Shown here: positions 1 through 8,346 of the stretch, piece by piece
How the letters are laid out: every line of letters starts with the position of its first letter
Numbering within the stretch: position 1 is the first letter of the stretch
NCBI RefSeq assembly: GCF_001612945.1
Contig: NZ_BDBK01000001.1
Coordinates: 496,001-560,000, forward strand
Direction: 5' to 3'
DNA from: Nocardia inohanensis NBRC 100128
GTDB lineage: Bacteria > Actinomycetota > Actinomycetes > Mycobacteriales > Mycobacteriaceae
Length of the DNA stretch: 64,000 bases
The notes under the pieces: generated by a model
What the model saw: only the letters and a program-made list of their open reading frames with translations
Databases searched by the model: none
What the model was told of the DNA's origin: nothing
Made by a program: the position numbers and the translations under genes

Positions 1-1
1 G

Positions 2-370
2 CAGCCCCGACCCGATCTGGTTCAGCGCGCGGCCCCTTTCCTCCCCGAGGCCGCCGAAATCCGCCAGGCGTTCATCGCCCAATCCGCCCCGAACTTCACC
101 TACTTCCTCATCACCTACCTAACCGGCCTAACCCTCTTTCTCAACAAATACCGTTGCGTAGCAATAACTCCAACCGCCATCCACATCCTGGAAAGCACCA
201 AACTCTCCGGTGGCAGCCGCCCCCGCCACCTCCTCGGCACCATGCCCCGCACCACCCGCCTCGGCCCGCCATCCGGCCGCTGGACCCAGGTAACCCTGCT
301 CGGCGAGCGCCACTGGGTCCACAAAAGATTCCATGACCAGATAGCCGCCGCCGACCGCGAGGCCGGTTAG
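2..370 (+). CDS. Hypothetical protein, 3' part only
   Basis: The frame is open from the left edge and ends in TAG at 368-370, giving about 122 residues of a longer protein. The visible part has a hydrophobic stretch (NFTYFLITYLTGLTLFL) followed by a mixed beta-rich segment and a charged end (KRFHDQIAAADREAG). That suggests a membrane-proximal segment with a small soluble tail. I do not recognise the family. Coding is judged from the G/C-ending third positions and the absence of stops; the start lies outside the window. Confidence 0.55.
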   Translation, partial: QPRPDLVQRAAPFLPEAAEIRQAFIAQSAPNFTYFLITYLTGLTLFLNKYRCVAITPTAIHILESTKLSGGSRPRHLLGTMPRTTRLGPPSGRWTQVTLLGERHWVHKRFHDQIAAADREAG

Positions 371-529
371 CGCATCGACTGGCCGCGGTCCCCGAAGTGA
401 AAGCCTTGTGCTGCCGCCGCACATTTTCGACCGCGACGCGCCCGGACACGCCGGGCGCGGGTTGCGAACCGGTGCCCTATATGTTCGATGAGTATTGCCG
501 GAGCCGGTCGGAGCAGAAATAGAGGTCGG

Positions 530-1531
530 ATGCACTGGGACCAGATGACCGCCACACCCGAGGACCTACGTACCAGCGTCACCCGGCTGCGCCGGGGCGT
601 CGGCCAGCTCGAGGTTCTCGATTCGATCATCGTCACAGCTGAGGGGCCGTGGCTGGGCGTTATCGACGCTGACGGCCGCGGTACCGCTGAACTCCGTATG
701 CATCTCGCGGGGATCTACCGACTCACGGTCACCGTCACGAGCGCGGGCAAACTCACCCGCGCTCATATGGTCTCGCCGCGCGACGGCGACCAGGTGCTTT
801 CCACCAAACCCGCGGACCGGCGCGGCTGGGAATCGCATGCCGACACTCCCAAGCCGCCGGACTTTCTCGACCACGTCCTCACCTGGGTGCACTCCGCCAG
901 CACGGATGTGGATCGCCACGCCGTCATCGCCTGGCGGATGAAAGGGGCCGACCAGAAGCTGGCGTCGCTCGAGGACACCATCGCCTCGCTGCGCGACAGC
1001 CTCCGCGAGCGCGAACTCCTGCGTGACGAGCTCATCGCCGAAGTGGCCGCCCTCCGCACCGAACTCGCCGCCACCCCCGCCGAGCCCATCGTCGAGCGGC
1101 ACACCAGTGCGGGAAATCCGGACGAAATCCACGGTGGTGTGCCACTCGCCGGTTCATCGTCTGCGGATGGCGAGGGCGGTGCCGAGGGTGGCGGCGAGGC
1201 CGCCGATGCCGGCGACGAGGAACGCGGTACGGGGGCCGGTGAGGTCGAGCAGGATGCCGCCGCCGAGGTAGGAGAGGGCGGCGGCGATGCCGATCGCGCC
1301 GTAGAGGGTGCCGAAGACGCGGCCGAGCAGATCGGCGGGGACGGTGCGCTGGACGAGGGTGTTGGTGGCGACATCCATGCCGGCGATGCCGAGTCCGCGC
1401 ACGGCTTGGACGGCGAAGGCGGCGGCGACGGCTCCGACCAGGCCGGTGAGCAGGTTGCCGGCGCTGCTGACGGCGAAGCCCGCGATGAGCAGTACGGGTA
1501 TGGACAGGCGCGGGTAGGGCCGAGCGAGTAG
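530..1531 (+). CDS. Hypothetical protein with coiled coil; 3' part doubtful
   Basis: ATG at 530 follows a GAGG motif five bases upstream; an alternative GTG/ATG-type start exists at 488. Residues 1-130 look like a compact alpha/beta domain and about 145-190 form a charged coiled coil (SLEDTIASLRDSLRERELLR). I do not recognise the family. After about residue 205 the product becomes a Gly/Ala/Glu/Asp-rich low-complexity tail that is exactly the antisense of the convergent MFS gene (1154-1531). Either the genes really overlap by 378 bp or the true stop has been lost by a frameshift near 1100-1150. The N-terminal two thirds are well supported, the tail is not. Confidence 0.55.
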   Translation: MHWDQMTATPEDLRTSVTRLRRGVGQLEVLDSIIVTAEGPWLGVIDADGRGTAELRMHLAGIYRLTVTVTSAGKLTRAHMVSPRDGDQVLSTKPADRRGWESHADTPKPPDFLDHVLTWVHSASTDVDRHAVIAWRMKGADQKLASLEDTIASLRDSLRERELLRDELIAEVAALRTELAATPAEPIVERHTSAGNPDEIHGGVPLAGSSSADGEGGAEGGGEAADAGDEERGTGAGEVEQDAAAEVGEGGGDADRAVEGAEDAAEQIGGDGALDEGVGGDIHAGDAESAHGLDGEGGGDGSDQAGEQVAGAADGEARDEQYGYGQARVGPSE

Positions 1532-2329
1532 GGCGTACCCGGCCAGCAGGCCGATGCCTACCGCCGCGAGCAGGATCGCTACCGCTGAATCGCCGCCGTG
1601 CAGAGTGTCTTTCGCGAGGAAGACCAGCGCCACATCGTCGATGCCGTTGCAGGCGACGACCGCGAAGAAGCCGAGGCCGAGGGCGCGGAGTAGGGGAGTG
1701 GTCGCGATATAGCGCAGGCCCGCCTTGGTTTCGGTCAGCAGTGAACCGCGAGATTCGTTGTCTTCCTTGGGGGTTGCGGGCAGGAAGATCAACAGTGCGG
1801 CCGAGAGCAGGAAGCTGGCGGCGTCCAGCAGGAATACGCCTCGCACGCCGATGAACGGCAGCAGAGCCGCCGCCACCAACGGGCCCAGCGCTTCACCGCC
1901 ATTGGTGCCGAATCCCACTGCGGCATTGGCGCTTTCGAGATCCTCGTCCCGCACCAGCCCCGGCACCACCGCGCGGGATGCGGGCTGGAAGATCTGCCCG
2001 GCGATGGCCCGCACACCCACCAGCACCAGCAGCGGGCCCAGCGACGGCAGCCAGAGCGCGACGACCACCATCACGACCGCCTGCGCCAGTTCGCAACTCA
2101 CCATCACCCGCCGCCGCTCGAACCGATCGGCCAGCGCGCCGGTCAACGGTCCGAGCAGCGCGGGGGTGAAGTCACCCACCAGCAAAAGCGCGGCAACCGC
2201 CAACGCCTGCCCGGTCTCGCCCGCTACATAGAGCATCAGCGCGACCAGGCTCAGCGAATCCCCGAGGAACGACACCGTGCGTGCCGTCCACAACAGCCGG
2301 AACGGCCGATTGCCCAACACCAGTTGCAT
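1154..2329 (-). CDS. MFS transporter next to arsM
   Basis: About 391 residues with roughly twelve hydrophobic segments and the MFS loop after TM2 (GALADRFERRRVM). It resembles the MFS_3/enterobactin-exporter-like group. The start is placed at the ATG at 2329, four bases after the arsM stop, which implies translation coupled to arsM; the frame is open further upstream but that part lies inside arsM. A role in exporting a methylated or other organic arsenical is inferred only from the arsM linkage, since no ArsB, Acr3 or ArsP is present in the window. A general drug exporter is the alternative. Confidence 0.85.
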   Translation of the reverse strand: MQLVLGNRPFRLLWTARTVSFLGDSLSLVALMLYVAGETGQALAVAALLLVGDFTPALLGPLTGALADRFERRRVMVSCELAQAVVMVVVALWLPSLGPLLVLVGVRAIAGQIFQPASRAVVPGLVRDEDLESANAAVGFGTNGGEALGPLVAAALLPFIGVRGVFLLDAASFLLSAALLIFLPATPKEDNESRGSLLTETKAGLRYIATTPLLRALGLGFFAVVACNGIDDVALVFLAKDTLHGGDSAVAILLAAVGIGLLAGYALLARPYPRLSIPVLLIAGFAVSSAGNLLTGLVGAVAAAFAVQAVRGLGIAGMDVATNTLVQRTVPADLLGRVFGTLYGAIGIAAALSYLGGGILLDLTGPRTAFLVAGIGGLAATLGTALAIRRR

Positions 2330-2333
2330 CGGC

Positions 2334-3155
2334 CTATTGTTGCCGGTGCACCGCCTTGATGATCGCCGAATGCATGCCGTCGGCGACCGCATGCGTCGCG
2401 GTGATCTCGATATCGTCGAACCCGGCTGCCGCCAAGTGATTTCGATACTCGTCGAACGACAACGCGCCCGCGATGCACCCGACGTAGTCGCCGCGTTCAC
2501 CGCGCTGTGCGGGTGTAAGTGCGTCATCGGCAACGACATCGGCGATTCCGATTCGCCCGCCCGGAACCAGAACTCGTGCCATTTCAGCGAACACGGCCGG
2601 TTTATCGGTCGAAAGATTGATCACGCAATTCGAGATGATCACGTCGATCGAGTTGGCGGGCAAGGGAATCGACTCGATGGTGCCCTTCAGGAATTCCACA
2701 TTGCCGACCCCGGCCTTGCTCGCGTTCGCACGCGCCAACGCCAGCATCTCGTCGGTCATATCGACCCCGAACGCCCGCCCGGCCGGGCCGACGCGTCGCG
2801 CCGACAGCAGCACGTCGATGCCGCCCCCGGACCCCAGATCCAAAACCCGTTCGCCTGCCCGCAACTCGGCCACCGCGGTCGGATTCCCGCAGCCCAGTGA
2901 TGCCGCGACGGCCTGCACCGGCAACTGGTCCCGGTCCTCGGCCCCGTAGAGGCCGGCCCCGAAGTCGGTGTCGATGTCGACCGCGCCGCTCGCGCAGCAT
3001 TCGGTCCCACAGCACTCGGCGGCTGTCTCGTCGACCGCTTCGGTCGTGCAGCATTCGGCCCCGCAGCAATCCGTGGCGACCGCACCGCCGGCGACGGCGG
3101 TGGCGGCTGCCGCGTATCGCGCCCGCACGGTCTCTCTCAGCTCGTCCTTCTGCAT
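2334..3155 (-). CDS. arsM: Arsenite S-adenosylmethionine methyltransferase
   Basis: A 273-residue class I SAM methyltransferase that methylates trivalent arsenic in the cytoplasm. The SAM motif VLDLGSGGG lies near 105-112. The three cysteines expected of ArsM are present: C89 (LGCGNP), C177 (SNCVINL) and C227 (YVGCIAGA). The N-terminus is unusual in carrying four Cys-Cys pairs (30-31, 35-36, 48-49, 53-54), which could act as extra As(III) ligands. The ATG at 3155 is preferred to an upstream in-frame ATG at 3191. It is transcribed divergently from arsR, so ArsR probably controls it. Confidence 0.93.
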   Translation of the reverse strand: MQKDELRETVRARYAAAATAVAGGAVATDCCGAECCTTEAVDETAAECCGTECCASGAVDIDTDFGAGLYGAEDRDQLPVQAVAASLGCGNPTAVAELRAGERVLDLGSGGGIDVLLSARRVGPAGRAFGVDMTDEMLALARANASKAGVGNVEFLKGTIESIPLPANSIDVIISNCVINLSTDKPAVFAEMARVLVPGGRIGIADVVADDALTPAQRGERGDYVGCIAGALSFDEYRNHLAAAGFDDIEITATHAVADGMHSAIIKAVHRQQ

Positions 3156-3200
3156 GGAACTCACGACCTTCCTGAAATGCCAGACCCCCACGAACCACTC

Positions 3201-3273
3201 GCTTGAGCTGGCTGTATCGAAATCTATCTATACAAGCTTGGCGCATTGATTCGACATCTGTCAATATAGAGAG
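3201..3273. promoter_or_regulatory. Divergent arsM/arsR promoter with probable ArsR operator
   Basis: AT-rich for this genome. An inverted repeat ATTGA-N11-TCAAT (3245-3249 / 3261-3265) sits just before the arsR start and fits the TCAA...TTGA spacing theme of ArsR-family operators. Two related half-sequences, TCGAAATCTATCTATA (from 3218) and TCGACATCTGTCAATA (from 3251), may be tandem sites. The arsR GTG follows the second repeat directly, which would suit autoregulation. Confidence 0.55.
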
Positions 3274-3645
3274 GTGTCGAAACAGGATCTCCCGCTCATC
3301 GCCTCGGCGGACTGCTGCAACACCACGCTGTCCGCCCCGCTGAGCGCCGAAGCCGCCGGCGGTCTCGCGGCGGGTTTCAAAGCCCTCGCCGACCCGGTCC
3401 GGCTGCGGCTGCTCTCGCTCATCGCCGCGGCGGGCGGCGCGGAGGTCTGCGTCTGCGAACTGACCCCGGCCTTCGACCTGTCGCAGCCCACCATCTCCCA
3501 CCATCTCAAGGTGCTGCGGGAAGCGGGCCTGCTCACCTCCGAGCGCCGGGGGACCTGGGTGTACTACCGGGTCATTCCCGAAGCCCTGCAACGACTCTCG
3601 GACGTGCTGCGCCCGTCGTCGCTGTCCCCGGCTGTGCCCCGGTGA
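3274..3645 (+). CDS. arsR: ArsR-family arsenic-responsive repressor
   Basis: A 123-residue winged-helix regulator. The helix-turn-helix lies around 68-90 (DLSQPTISHHLKVLREAGLL). The metalloid site CVC (C59, C61) is in the usual alpha-3 position (EVCVCEL), and an extra Cys pair (C14-C15) near the N-terminus could supply a third ligand. The GTG start at 3274 has only a weak preceding GAG. Its last codons overlap the aquaporin start by four bases (GTGA), so repressor, channel and reductase should be made from one mRNA. It probably represses both itself and arsM until arsenite binds. Confidence 0.93.
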   Translation: MSKQDLPLIASADCCNTTLSAPLSAEAAGGLAAGFKALADPVRLRLLSLIAAAGGAEVCVCELTPAFDLSQPTISHHLKVLREAGLLTSERRGTWVYYRVIPEALQRLSDVLRPSSLSPAVPR

Positions 3646-4349
3646 GCGCCGAGATACCGCTGCCGCGCCGGCTGGCCGCCGAATTCCTCGGCACGGCCGC
3701 GCTGGTCGCCATCGTCGTCGGATCCGGTATCGCCGCCCAGCAGCTGTCCCCGGACAATGTCGGACTCCAGCTGCTGGAGAACTCCACCGCCACCGTATTC
3801 GGCCTGGCGGTGCTGATTCTCGTACTCGGACCGGTCTCCGGAGCCCACTTCAATCCCGCTGTCTCCCTGGCTGATTGGCTGGCCGGGCGTCAGGAAGGAG
3901 TGGGCCTGACCGGCTCCGGCGTGCTCGCGTACACCCTCGCGCAAACCGGCGGCGCGATCGTCGGCGCGGTACTCGCCAACGCCATGTTCGACCAGGCCGC
4001 ACTCCAGGTTTCGACACATCACCGCATTACCAGCGGCCACCTGATCGGCGAATTCATCGCCACCGCGGGACTTCTCGCCGTCATCTTCGCCCTGGTGCGC
4101 ACCGGCCGAGCCGCCTTCGCCCCGCTCGCGGTCGCCGCGTGGATCGGCGCGGCCTACTGGTTCACCAGCTCCACCTCTTTCGCCAACCCCGCCGTCACCG
4201 TCGGCCGGGTCTTCACCGACACCTTCGCGGGCATCGCCCCGTCCTCCGCCCCCGCCTACATCGCGGCCCAATTCGCCGGAGCCCTGGCGGGTCTCGCCCT
4301 GATCGGCGTCCTCTACCCCACTCGAGTGAAAGACCGCCTGCCGCAATGA
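3642..4349 (+). CDS. MIP-family aquaglyceroporin of the ars operon
   Basis: A 235-residue integral membrane channel with six hydrophobic segments and both NPA boxes (N71 in HFNPAVS, N182 in FANPAVTVGR); R189 is the usual selectivity-filter arginine. It overlaps arsR by four bases and arsC by four bases. In Sinorhizobium-type systems an aquaglyceroporin (AqpS) replaces ArsB: arsenate is reduced by ArsC and arsenite leaves down its gradient through the channel. The same role is inferred here because no active arsenite pump is encoded nearby. Water or glycerol transport alone is the alternative. Confidence 0.9.
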   Translation: MSAEIPLPRRLAAEFLGTAALVAIVVGSGIAAQQLSPDNVGLQLLENSTATVFGLAVLILVLGPVSGAHFNPAVSLADWLAGRQEGVGLTGSGVLAYTLAQTGGAIVGAVLANAMFDQAALQVSTHHRITSGHLIGEFIATAGLLAVIFALVRTGRAAFAPLAVAAWIGAAYWFTSSTSFANPAVTVGRVFTDTFAGIAPSSAPAYIAAQFAGALAGLALIGVLYPTRVKDRLPQ

Positions 4350-4771
4350 CCTCCACCAAGCCCAGCGTCCTGTTCGTCTGCGTGCACAATGCCGGCCGCT
4401 CGCAAATGGCCCAGGGCTTCCTCGCTCAGCTAGCGGGCGATGCCGTCGAAGTCCGTTCCGCCGGAACAGCTCCCGCCGATGCGATCAACCCGGCCGCCAT
4501 CGAGGCGATGGCCGAACTCGGCATCGATATCACCGGCCAATCCCCGAAGATCCTCACCCCCGAAACCGTCGAATCCTCCACCGTCGTGGTCACCATGGGC
4601 TGCGGCGACACCTGCCCCTACTTCCCGGGCGTCACCTACCTCGACTGGGTCCTGGACGACCCGGCAGGCCGCGACGTGGAGTCCGTGCGGCCCATCCGGG
4701 ACCGCATCGAACGCCATGTCCGCGACCTGCTCGCCACCCTCGGCGTCCCGATCGGCGCAGACCGCGCGTAG
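4346..4771 (+). CDS. arsC: Arsenate reductase, LMW-phosphatase fold
   Basis: A 141-residue protein with the phosphatase-type P-loop C12-V-H-N-A-G-R18-S near the N-terminus and two further cysteines C86 and C90 in MGCGDTCP, the arrangement of ArsC proteins that form an internal or thiol-linked disulfide relay. In actinomycetes such enzymes use mycothiol/mycoredoxin or thioredoxin; which one applies cannot be read here. It reduces arsenate to arsenite. ATG at 4346 overlaps the aquaporin stop (ATGA). Last gene of arsR-aqp-arsC, ending 7 bp before the convergent mraY. Confidence 0.93.
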   Translation: MTSTKPSVLFVCVHNAGRSQMAQGFLAQLAGDAVEVRSAGTAPADAINPAAIEAMAELGIDITGQSPKILTPETVESSTVVVTMGCGDTCPYFPGVTYLDWVLDDPAGRDVESVRPIRDRIERHVRDLLATLGVPIGADRA

Positions 4772-4778
4772 ACGTGCT

Positions 4779-5858
4779 CTACGCCGGACCGGTCGCGGCG
4801 TGCTCACCGAAGAAAAGCATCAAACCGGTGGCCGCCGCGATCCCGGCGAGTAGCCAGAAACGAATGGTCACAGTCGTTTCGGGCCAACTGCTGAGCTCGA
4901 AATGGTGATGGAACGGCGCGAGCCGGAACAGTCGGCGTCCGGTACTGCGAAACACGATGATCTGCAACAACACCGACAGGATCTCGGCGCAGAACAGCGC
5001 GCCGACAACCACCATCAGCAGCTCGGTGCGGGTGGTGATCGACAGGCCCGCCAGCAGCCCGCCCAGCGCGAGTGAACCGGTGTCGCCCATGAAGATTCGG
5101 GCCGGAGCCGCGTTCCACCACAGGAATCCGATGCATGCCGCCCCGGCCGCGGCGCAGACGACCGCCAGATCCAATGGATCGCGCACCGCGTAGCAACCGG
5201 GGTCCGGTCGGGTAGCGCAGGCGTGCGTGTACTGCCAGCACGTGATCAGCACGTATGCGCCCAACGTCAAACCCATCGAACCGGCGGCCAGGCCATCCAG
5301 CCCGTCGGTGATGTTGACGGCGTTCGACCACGCGACCACCAGGAAGCAGACCGCGAGCAGAAAGACGACCGGCAGCAGCGAAAACCAGCCGAGGTCACGA
5401 AGAACGGACACGTGCCGGCTACCCGGAGTCAGCCCCACGCTGTTCGGGAACCGCAACACCAGCACCCCGAAAACGATTGCCGCCCCGACCTGCCCGACGT
5501 ATTTCCCGGTCGCCGTCAGCCCGAGATTCCGCCGCTTGTACAGCTTGATGAAGTCGTCGAGAAACCCGACCACCCCCATCGCGGTGGCCAGCCCGAGCAC
5601 CAGCAGGCCGGACGCGGACATCCCCGGCCCGCCGAACCACAACCCACCCAGGTGCGCCCCGAGATACCCGGCCCACATCCCCGCCAGGATCGCGATCCCG
5701 CCCATGGTGGGCGTCCCCCGCTTCACCTGATGACTCCGCGGCCCGTCCTCGCGAATCTCCTGCCCGAGCTGGGCCCGCGTGAACACCCGAATCAGCGTCG
5801 GCGTCAACGTGATGGACACCGCCACCGCGACCAGCGCCGCGAAAAGAATCTGCCTCAT
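4779..5858 (-). CDS. mraY: MraY-type phospho-MurNAc-pentapeptide transferase
   Basis: A 359-residue polytopic membrane enzyme that moves phospho-MurNAc-pentapeptide from UDP to undecaprenyl phosphate to make lipid I. Family signatures are complete: D101-D102 in [10 protein letters not shown]185/D188 in [10 protein letters not shown]259 in FMGDTGS and the histidine triplet 317-319 in APFHHHF. A GGGGGAG ribosome site precedes the ATG. It stands alone beside ars genes and a marR gene, with no murF/murD/ftsW neighbours, so it is probably a second MraY additional to the dcw-cluster copy. That is an inference; the rest of the genome is not visible. Confidence 0.92.
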   Translation of the reverse strand: MRQILFAALVAVAVSITLTPTLIRVFTRAQLGQEIREDGPRSHQVKRGTPTMGGIAILAGMWAGYLGAHLGGLWFGGPGMSASGLLVLGLATAMGVVGFLDDFIKLYKRRNLGLTATGKYVGQVGAAIVFGVLVLRFPNSVGLTPGSRHVSVLRDLGWFSLLPVVFLLAVCFLVVAWSNAVNITDGLDGLAAGSMGLTLGAYVLITCWQYTHACATRPDPGCYAVRDPLDLAVVCAAAGAACIGFLWWNAAPARIFMGDTGSLALGGLLAGLSITTRTELLMVVVGALFCAEILSVLLQIIVFRSTGRRLFRLAPFHHHFELSSWPETTVTIRFWLLAGIAAATGLMLFFGEHAATGPA

Positions 5859-5939
5859 CCGCTCCCCCTGGAATTGCCTCCGGCAGTCCGCCCGACGCTA
5901 CCCATCCTGCCGGAATTTCAGCGAGGCGCACGATACCGC

Positions 5940-6428
5940 TCAGGGGCGCGGATACGGGTCGATGTCGCGCAGCCGCTCGCGGTGGATGCGTTGCAGTTCG
6001 CCCGCGCGGTTGAGGAAGCCCGCGATCAATTCGAGTTCGGCGGGGTCGTACCAGGTGAGCATCATTTTGGCGCCCTCGTCGAGCAGGGACGAAATGAGTT
6101 CGTGCACACGGCGAGCCGCGAGATCGGTGGCCACGACGATCACGCGGCGGCGATCGCCGGGGTGCAGGGAGCGCGTGATATAGCCCTGCTTCTCCAGGCG
6201 ATTGAGCATGACGGTGGCCCCCGCCGCGGTGAGCCCGAGGCGTTCGGCCAGCATGCCGGGAGTCGTGGATTTGTCGTCCCCGAGCAGGACGATTTCCAAA
6301 GCGCGCCGGTCTGTTTCGTTCACGCCGAGCAATCGGATCAATTCGCGGGAGACATCCTCGAGGGTGCCGTGATAGAACTCCAGCGCCTTTCTGAGCTCGA
6401 CCGTGATCCGATCGGGTTCGGTTGACAT
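5940..6428 (-). CDS. MarR-family transcriptional regulator
   Basis: About 162 residues from the ATG at 6428. The winged helix occupies roughly 45-105 (PGMLAERLGLTAAGATVMLN followed by a GDRRR wing). It lies 81 bp upstream of mraY in the same direction, so it could be co-transcribed with or regulate that gene, but no clear operator was found. Ligand unknown. Upstream is an apparently promoter-bearing gap of about 125 bp. Confidence 0.88.
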   Translation of the reverse strand: MSTEPDRITVELRKALEFYHGTLEDVSRELIRLLGVNETDRRALEIVLLGDDKSTTPGMLAERLGLTAAGATVMLNRLEKQGYITRSLHPGDRRRVIVVATDLAARRVHELISSLLDEGAKMMLTWYDPAELELIAGFLNRAGELQRIHRERLRDIDPYPRP

Positions 6429-6553
6429 CGGACGCCCATGCCTCTCAACACAATTCACGATCGCGCGCGGGCGATACGATAGTCTGCATCCCCCGAGTCC
6501 GGGGTGGAACCTGAACTGGGCTGGTGCTGACAGCCCAGTCCAGGCTCACCGGC

Positions 6554-7174
6554 TCAGCTGACGGTGGTGCTGGTGAGGGTCGGCGACGGATTCGGATAGC
6601 ACGCGGTCGCCACATTGCCGACGAACGCGACCTTGGTCGTCATGGTCATGCCCGGGTTGGCGTAACTGGTGCCCGCGTATTGGCTGGTGATCGGTGTGCC
6701 GGGACTACCCGCCGTGACATTGATGGTCACCGCGGGCGGCGTGAAGCTGGTGCCGCCCGCGATCGGACCCGGAACCGTCAGCACGATATTCCCGCCCGAG
6801 GTGCTGACGGTGCCCGCCACGGTCCCGCCGGAAACGCTCGCCGAAACCAGCGTCGAATTCGCCGGCGTAGGCCAGGTCATCTTCAAATTGCTGATGTTCG
6901 TCACGCTGAACCCGGACGCCGAACTCGGCACCGACGAAGCCCCGGGCGTCAGCGTGATGGCAACCGCCGAGCCGGCAGCCGCCGAAGCCGGCGCGGCCCC
7001 TGTCACCGACGTGGACATACTCGAGGTCTGCCCAATCCCGAAGATCGTGCCCTGACAACTCCAGTTCAAGCTGACGGCAGCGGCATTCGCGGGCGCCGCC
7101 AAAGCGAACACCGTGGCAAGCGCGACCGGAGTAACAACACCGGCACGAAGCAGCGCGGAAGCGATCGGTCTCAT
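6554..7174 (-). CDS. Secreted beta-rich protein of unknown function
   Basis: About 206 residues from the ATG at 7174, which is preceded by GGAGA. A clear Sec signal peptide (MRPIASALLRAGVVTPVALA, cleavage after PANA) is followed by a Ser/Thr/Val/Gly-rich sequence with two cysteines far apart (LNWSCQG and TACYP), which probably form a disulfide closing a beta-sandwich. No catalytic motif is visible. Similar exported beta-sandwich proteins of unknown role are common in Nocardia and Rhodococcus. Cell-surface or extracellular location is likely. Confidence 0.75.
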   Translation of the reverse strand: MRPIASALLRAGVVTPVALATVFALAAPANAAAVSLNWSCQGTIFGIGQTSSMSTSVTGAAPASAAAGSAVAITLTPGASSVPSSASGFSVTNISNLKMTWPTPANSTLVSASVSGGTVAGTVSTSGGNIVLTVPGPIAGGTSFTPPAVTINVTAGSPGTPITSQYAGTSYANPGMTMTTKVAFVGNVATACYPNPSPTLTSTTVS

Positions 7175-7489
7175 AACTATCTCCAAAAACGTGAAGCATC
7201 GGCACGACCCGGAATGCAAGTCGTCACCGTAAGGGGTCTAAAATGTAACCTGTTCACATCTGGAGTGTGGGCGAAATCGGAAATAACGTTTCCGCATCGA
7301 CAGCCCGCTGAGCAGGCGGTTCGGTATGTACTTAACTCGAATTAAATATTCACCCTGGAAAGTTAATTACACCAAGACTCATCCGTATGAGCGATATCCA
7401 TAACCCACGCGATTCCAAATCCATTGCCCGATACCCCCGGCGGTATCATGAGCCACAGGTCATGACGTCGGGAACGGAAGGGATAGACC
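7175..7489. promoter_or_regulatory. Intergenic region between divergent secreted-protein genes
   Basis: This 315-bp gap is clearly AT-richer than its surroundings, notably around 7325-7375 (TTAACTCGAATTAAATATTC). It should hold both divergent promoters. I found no convincing inverted repeat, RNA gene or small coding frame in it. Confidence 0.5.
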
Positions 7490-7876
7490 ATGTGGGGCAT
7501 TAACCGTACTGCTTGGGCCATACCAGCGGCCGCGGCCACCGCGCTCGCACTGGCCTCGTCCCCGGCCGCGGCCGACGCCCCACCCGTCCTCCAACTCGGC
7601 TTCCACAACGGCTACTGCTCCACAACCGAGCTGTCGGTCCCCGCCGGCACCCCCTTCTTCATCGACCTCGACACCACCAACCAATTCACCGACCAGTCCG
7701 AGTTCCGCATCCCATCCCTCGGCATCCGCACCATCCTCCCCAGCGCCTACTTCAACCCCCACGCCCGAGTCGAAGTCCCCGCCCAGCCAACAGGATCCAT
7801 CCCCTTCGAACTCATGACCCCCACGGTGTCCGGCAGCGCCGGCAAGGGGTGCTGGGGAACCATCCACGTCTGGTAG
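7490..7876 (+). CDS. Small secreted protein, possibly cupredoxin-like fold
   Basis: A 128-residue protein with a signal peptide ending at about residue 28 (ASSPAAADA) and a GGAAGGG ribosome site before the ATG. The mature part has two cysteines (GYCST, KGCWG) and an extended, beta-rich composition ending in TIHVW. The C-terminal Cys-containing strand recalls small cupredoxin-like or immunoglobulin-like secreted domains, but no copper-ligand set is visible. I do not recognise the family; likely surface or extracellular. Confidence 0.72.
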   Translation: MWGINRTAWAIPAAAATALALASSPAAADAPPVLQLGFHNGYCSTTELSVPAGTPFFIDLDTTNQFTDQSEFRIPSLGIRTILPSAYFNPHARVEVPAQPTGSIPFELMTPTVSGSAGKGCWGTIHVW

Positions 7877-7964
7877 GCCGATACTGAAGCCGCAGTCGTC
7901 GAGGTGTAGGCCGAGTCGGATTCACCCTTCGCCCGCGAACCTGTCTCAGCTCAGTGGGTCGTCC

Positions 7965-8243
7965 TCACCACTGCGGCGCGCAGTAGAACTCCTCGCCCAG
8001 ATCCCCATTGAGCGTGCACGTCCGCCTATCGAGTTCGACCATGTCGAAAACCGCGCACCCCCTATCCGGCCAGTAAATGGGTTGGCATCCACTCCAGAAG
8101 GCACCCGGCTCTTGAACGGCCTGAAGGTCGGCGGCGACCGAGGAGGGTCCGGCGGCCGATGCCGCAGGCGCAGTTACGGCCAACAGCGCCGCAGTCGTCA
8201 GGAGCAGCCCGGAAAAACCGTGTGCACGTAGTCGAAAGCTCAT
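7965..8243 (-). CDS. Small secreted cysteine-containing protein
   Basis: A 92-residue protein with a strong signal peptide (FSGLLLTTAALLAVTAPAAS) and a GGAGG ribosome site. The mature chain of about 60 residues carries four cysteines (SGCQP, RGCAV, RTCTL, FYCAP), enough for two disulfides, so it is probably a small disulfide-stabilised exported protein. No family recognised. It lies downstream of the lipoprotein gene at 8347-8904 in the same direction, with a 103-bp gap. Confidence 0.65.
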   Translation of the reverse strand: MSFRLRAHGFSGLLLTTAALLAVTAPAASAAGPSSVAADLQAVQEPGAFWSGCQPIYWPDRGCAVFDMVELDRRTCTLNGDLGEEFYCAPQW

Positions 8244-8346
8244 TCCAACCTCCAGCGCGAGTTGTCGTCGGCGGCCTACATACGTGGTCGTGGCAATGGC
8301 AACGGCCTGGAGTCATTGTGGCTGAGCAGGAGCCGGCGGGGTCTGG

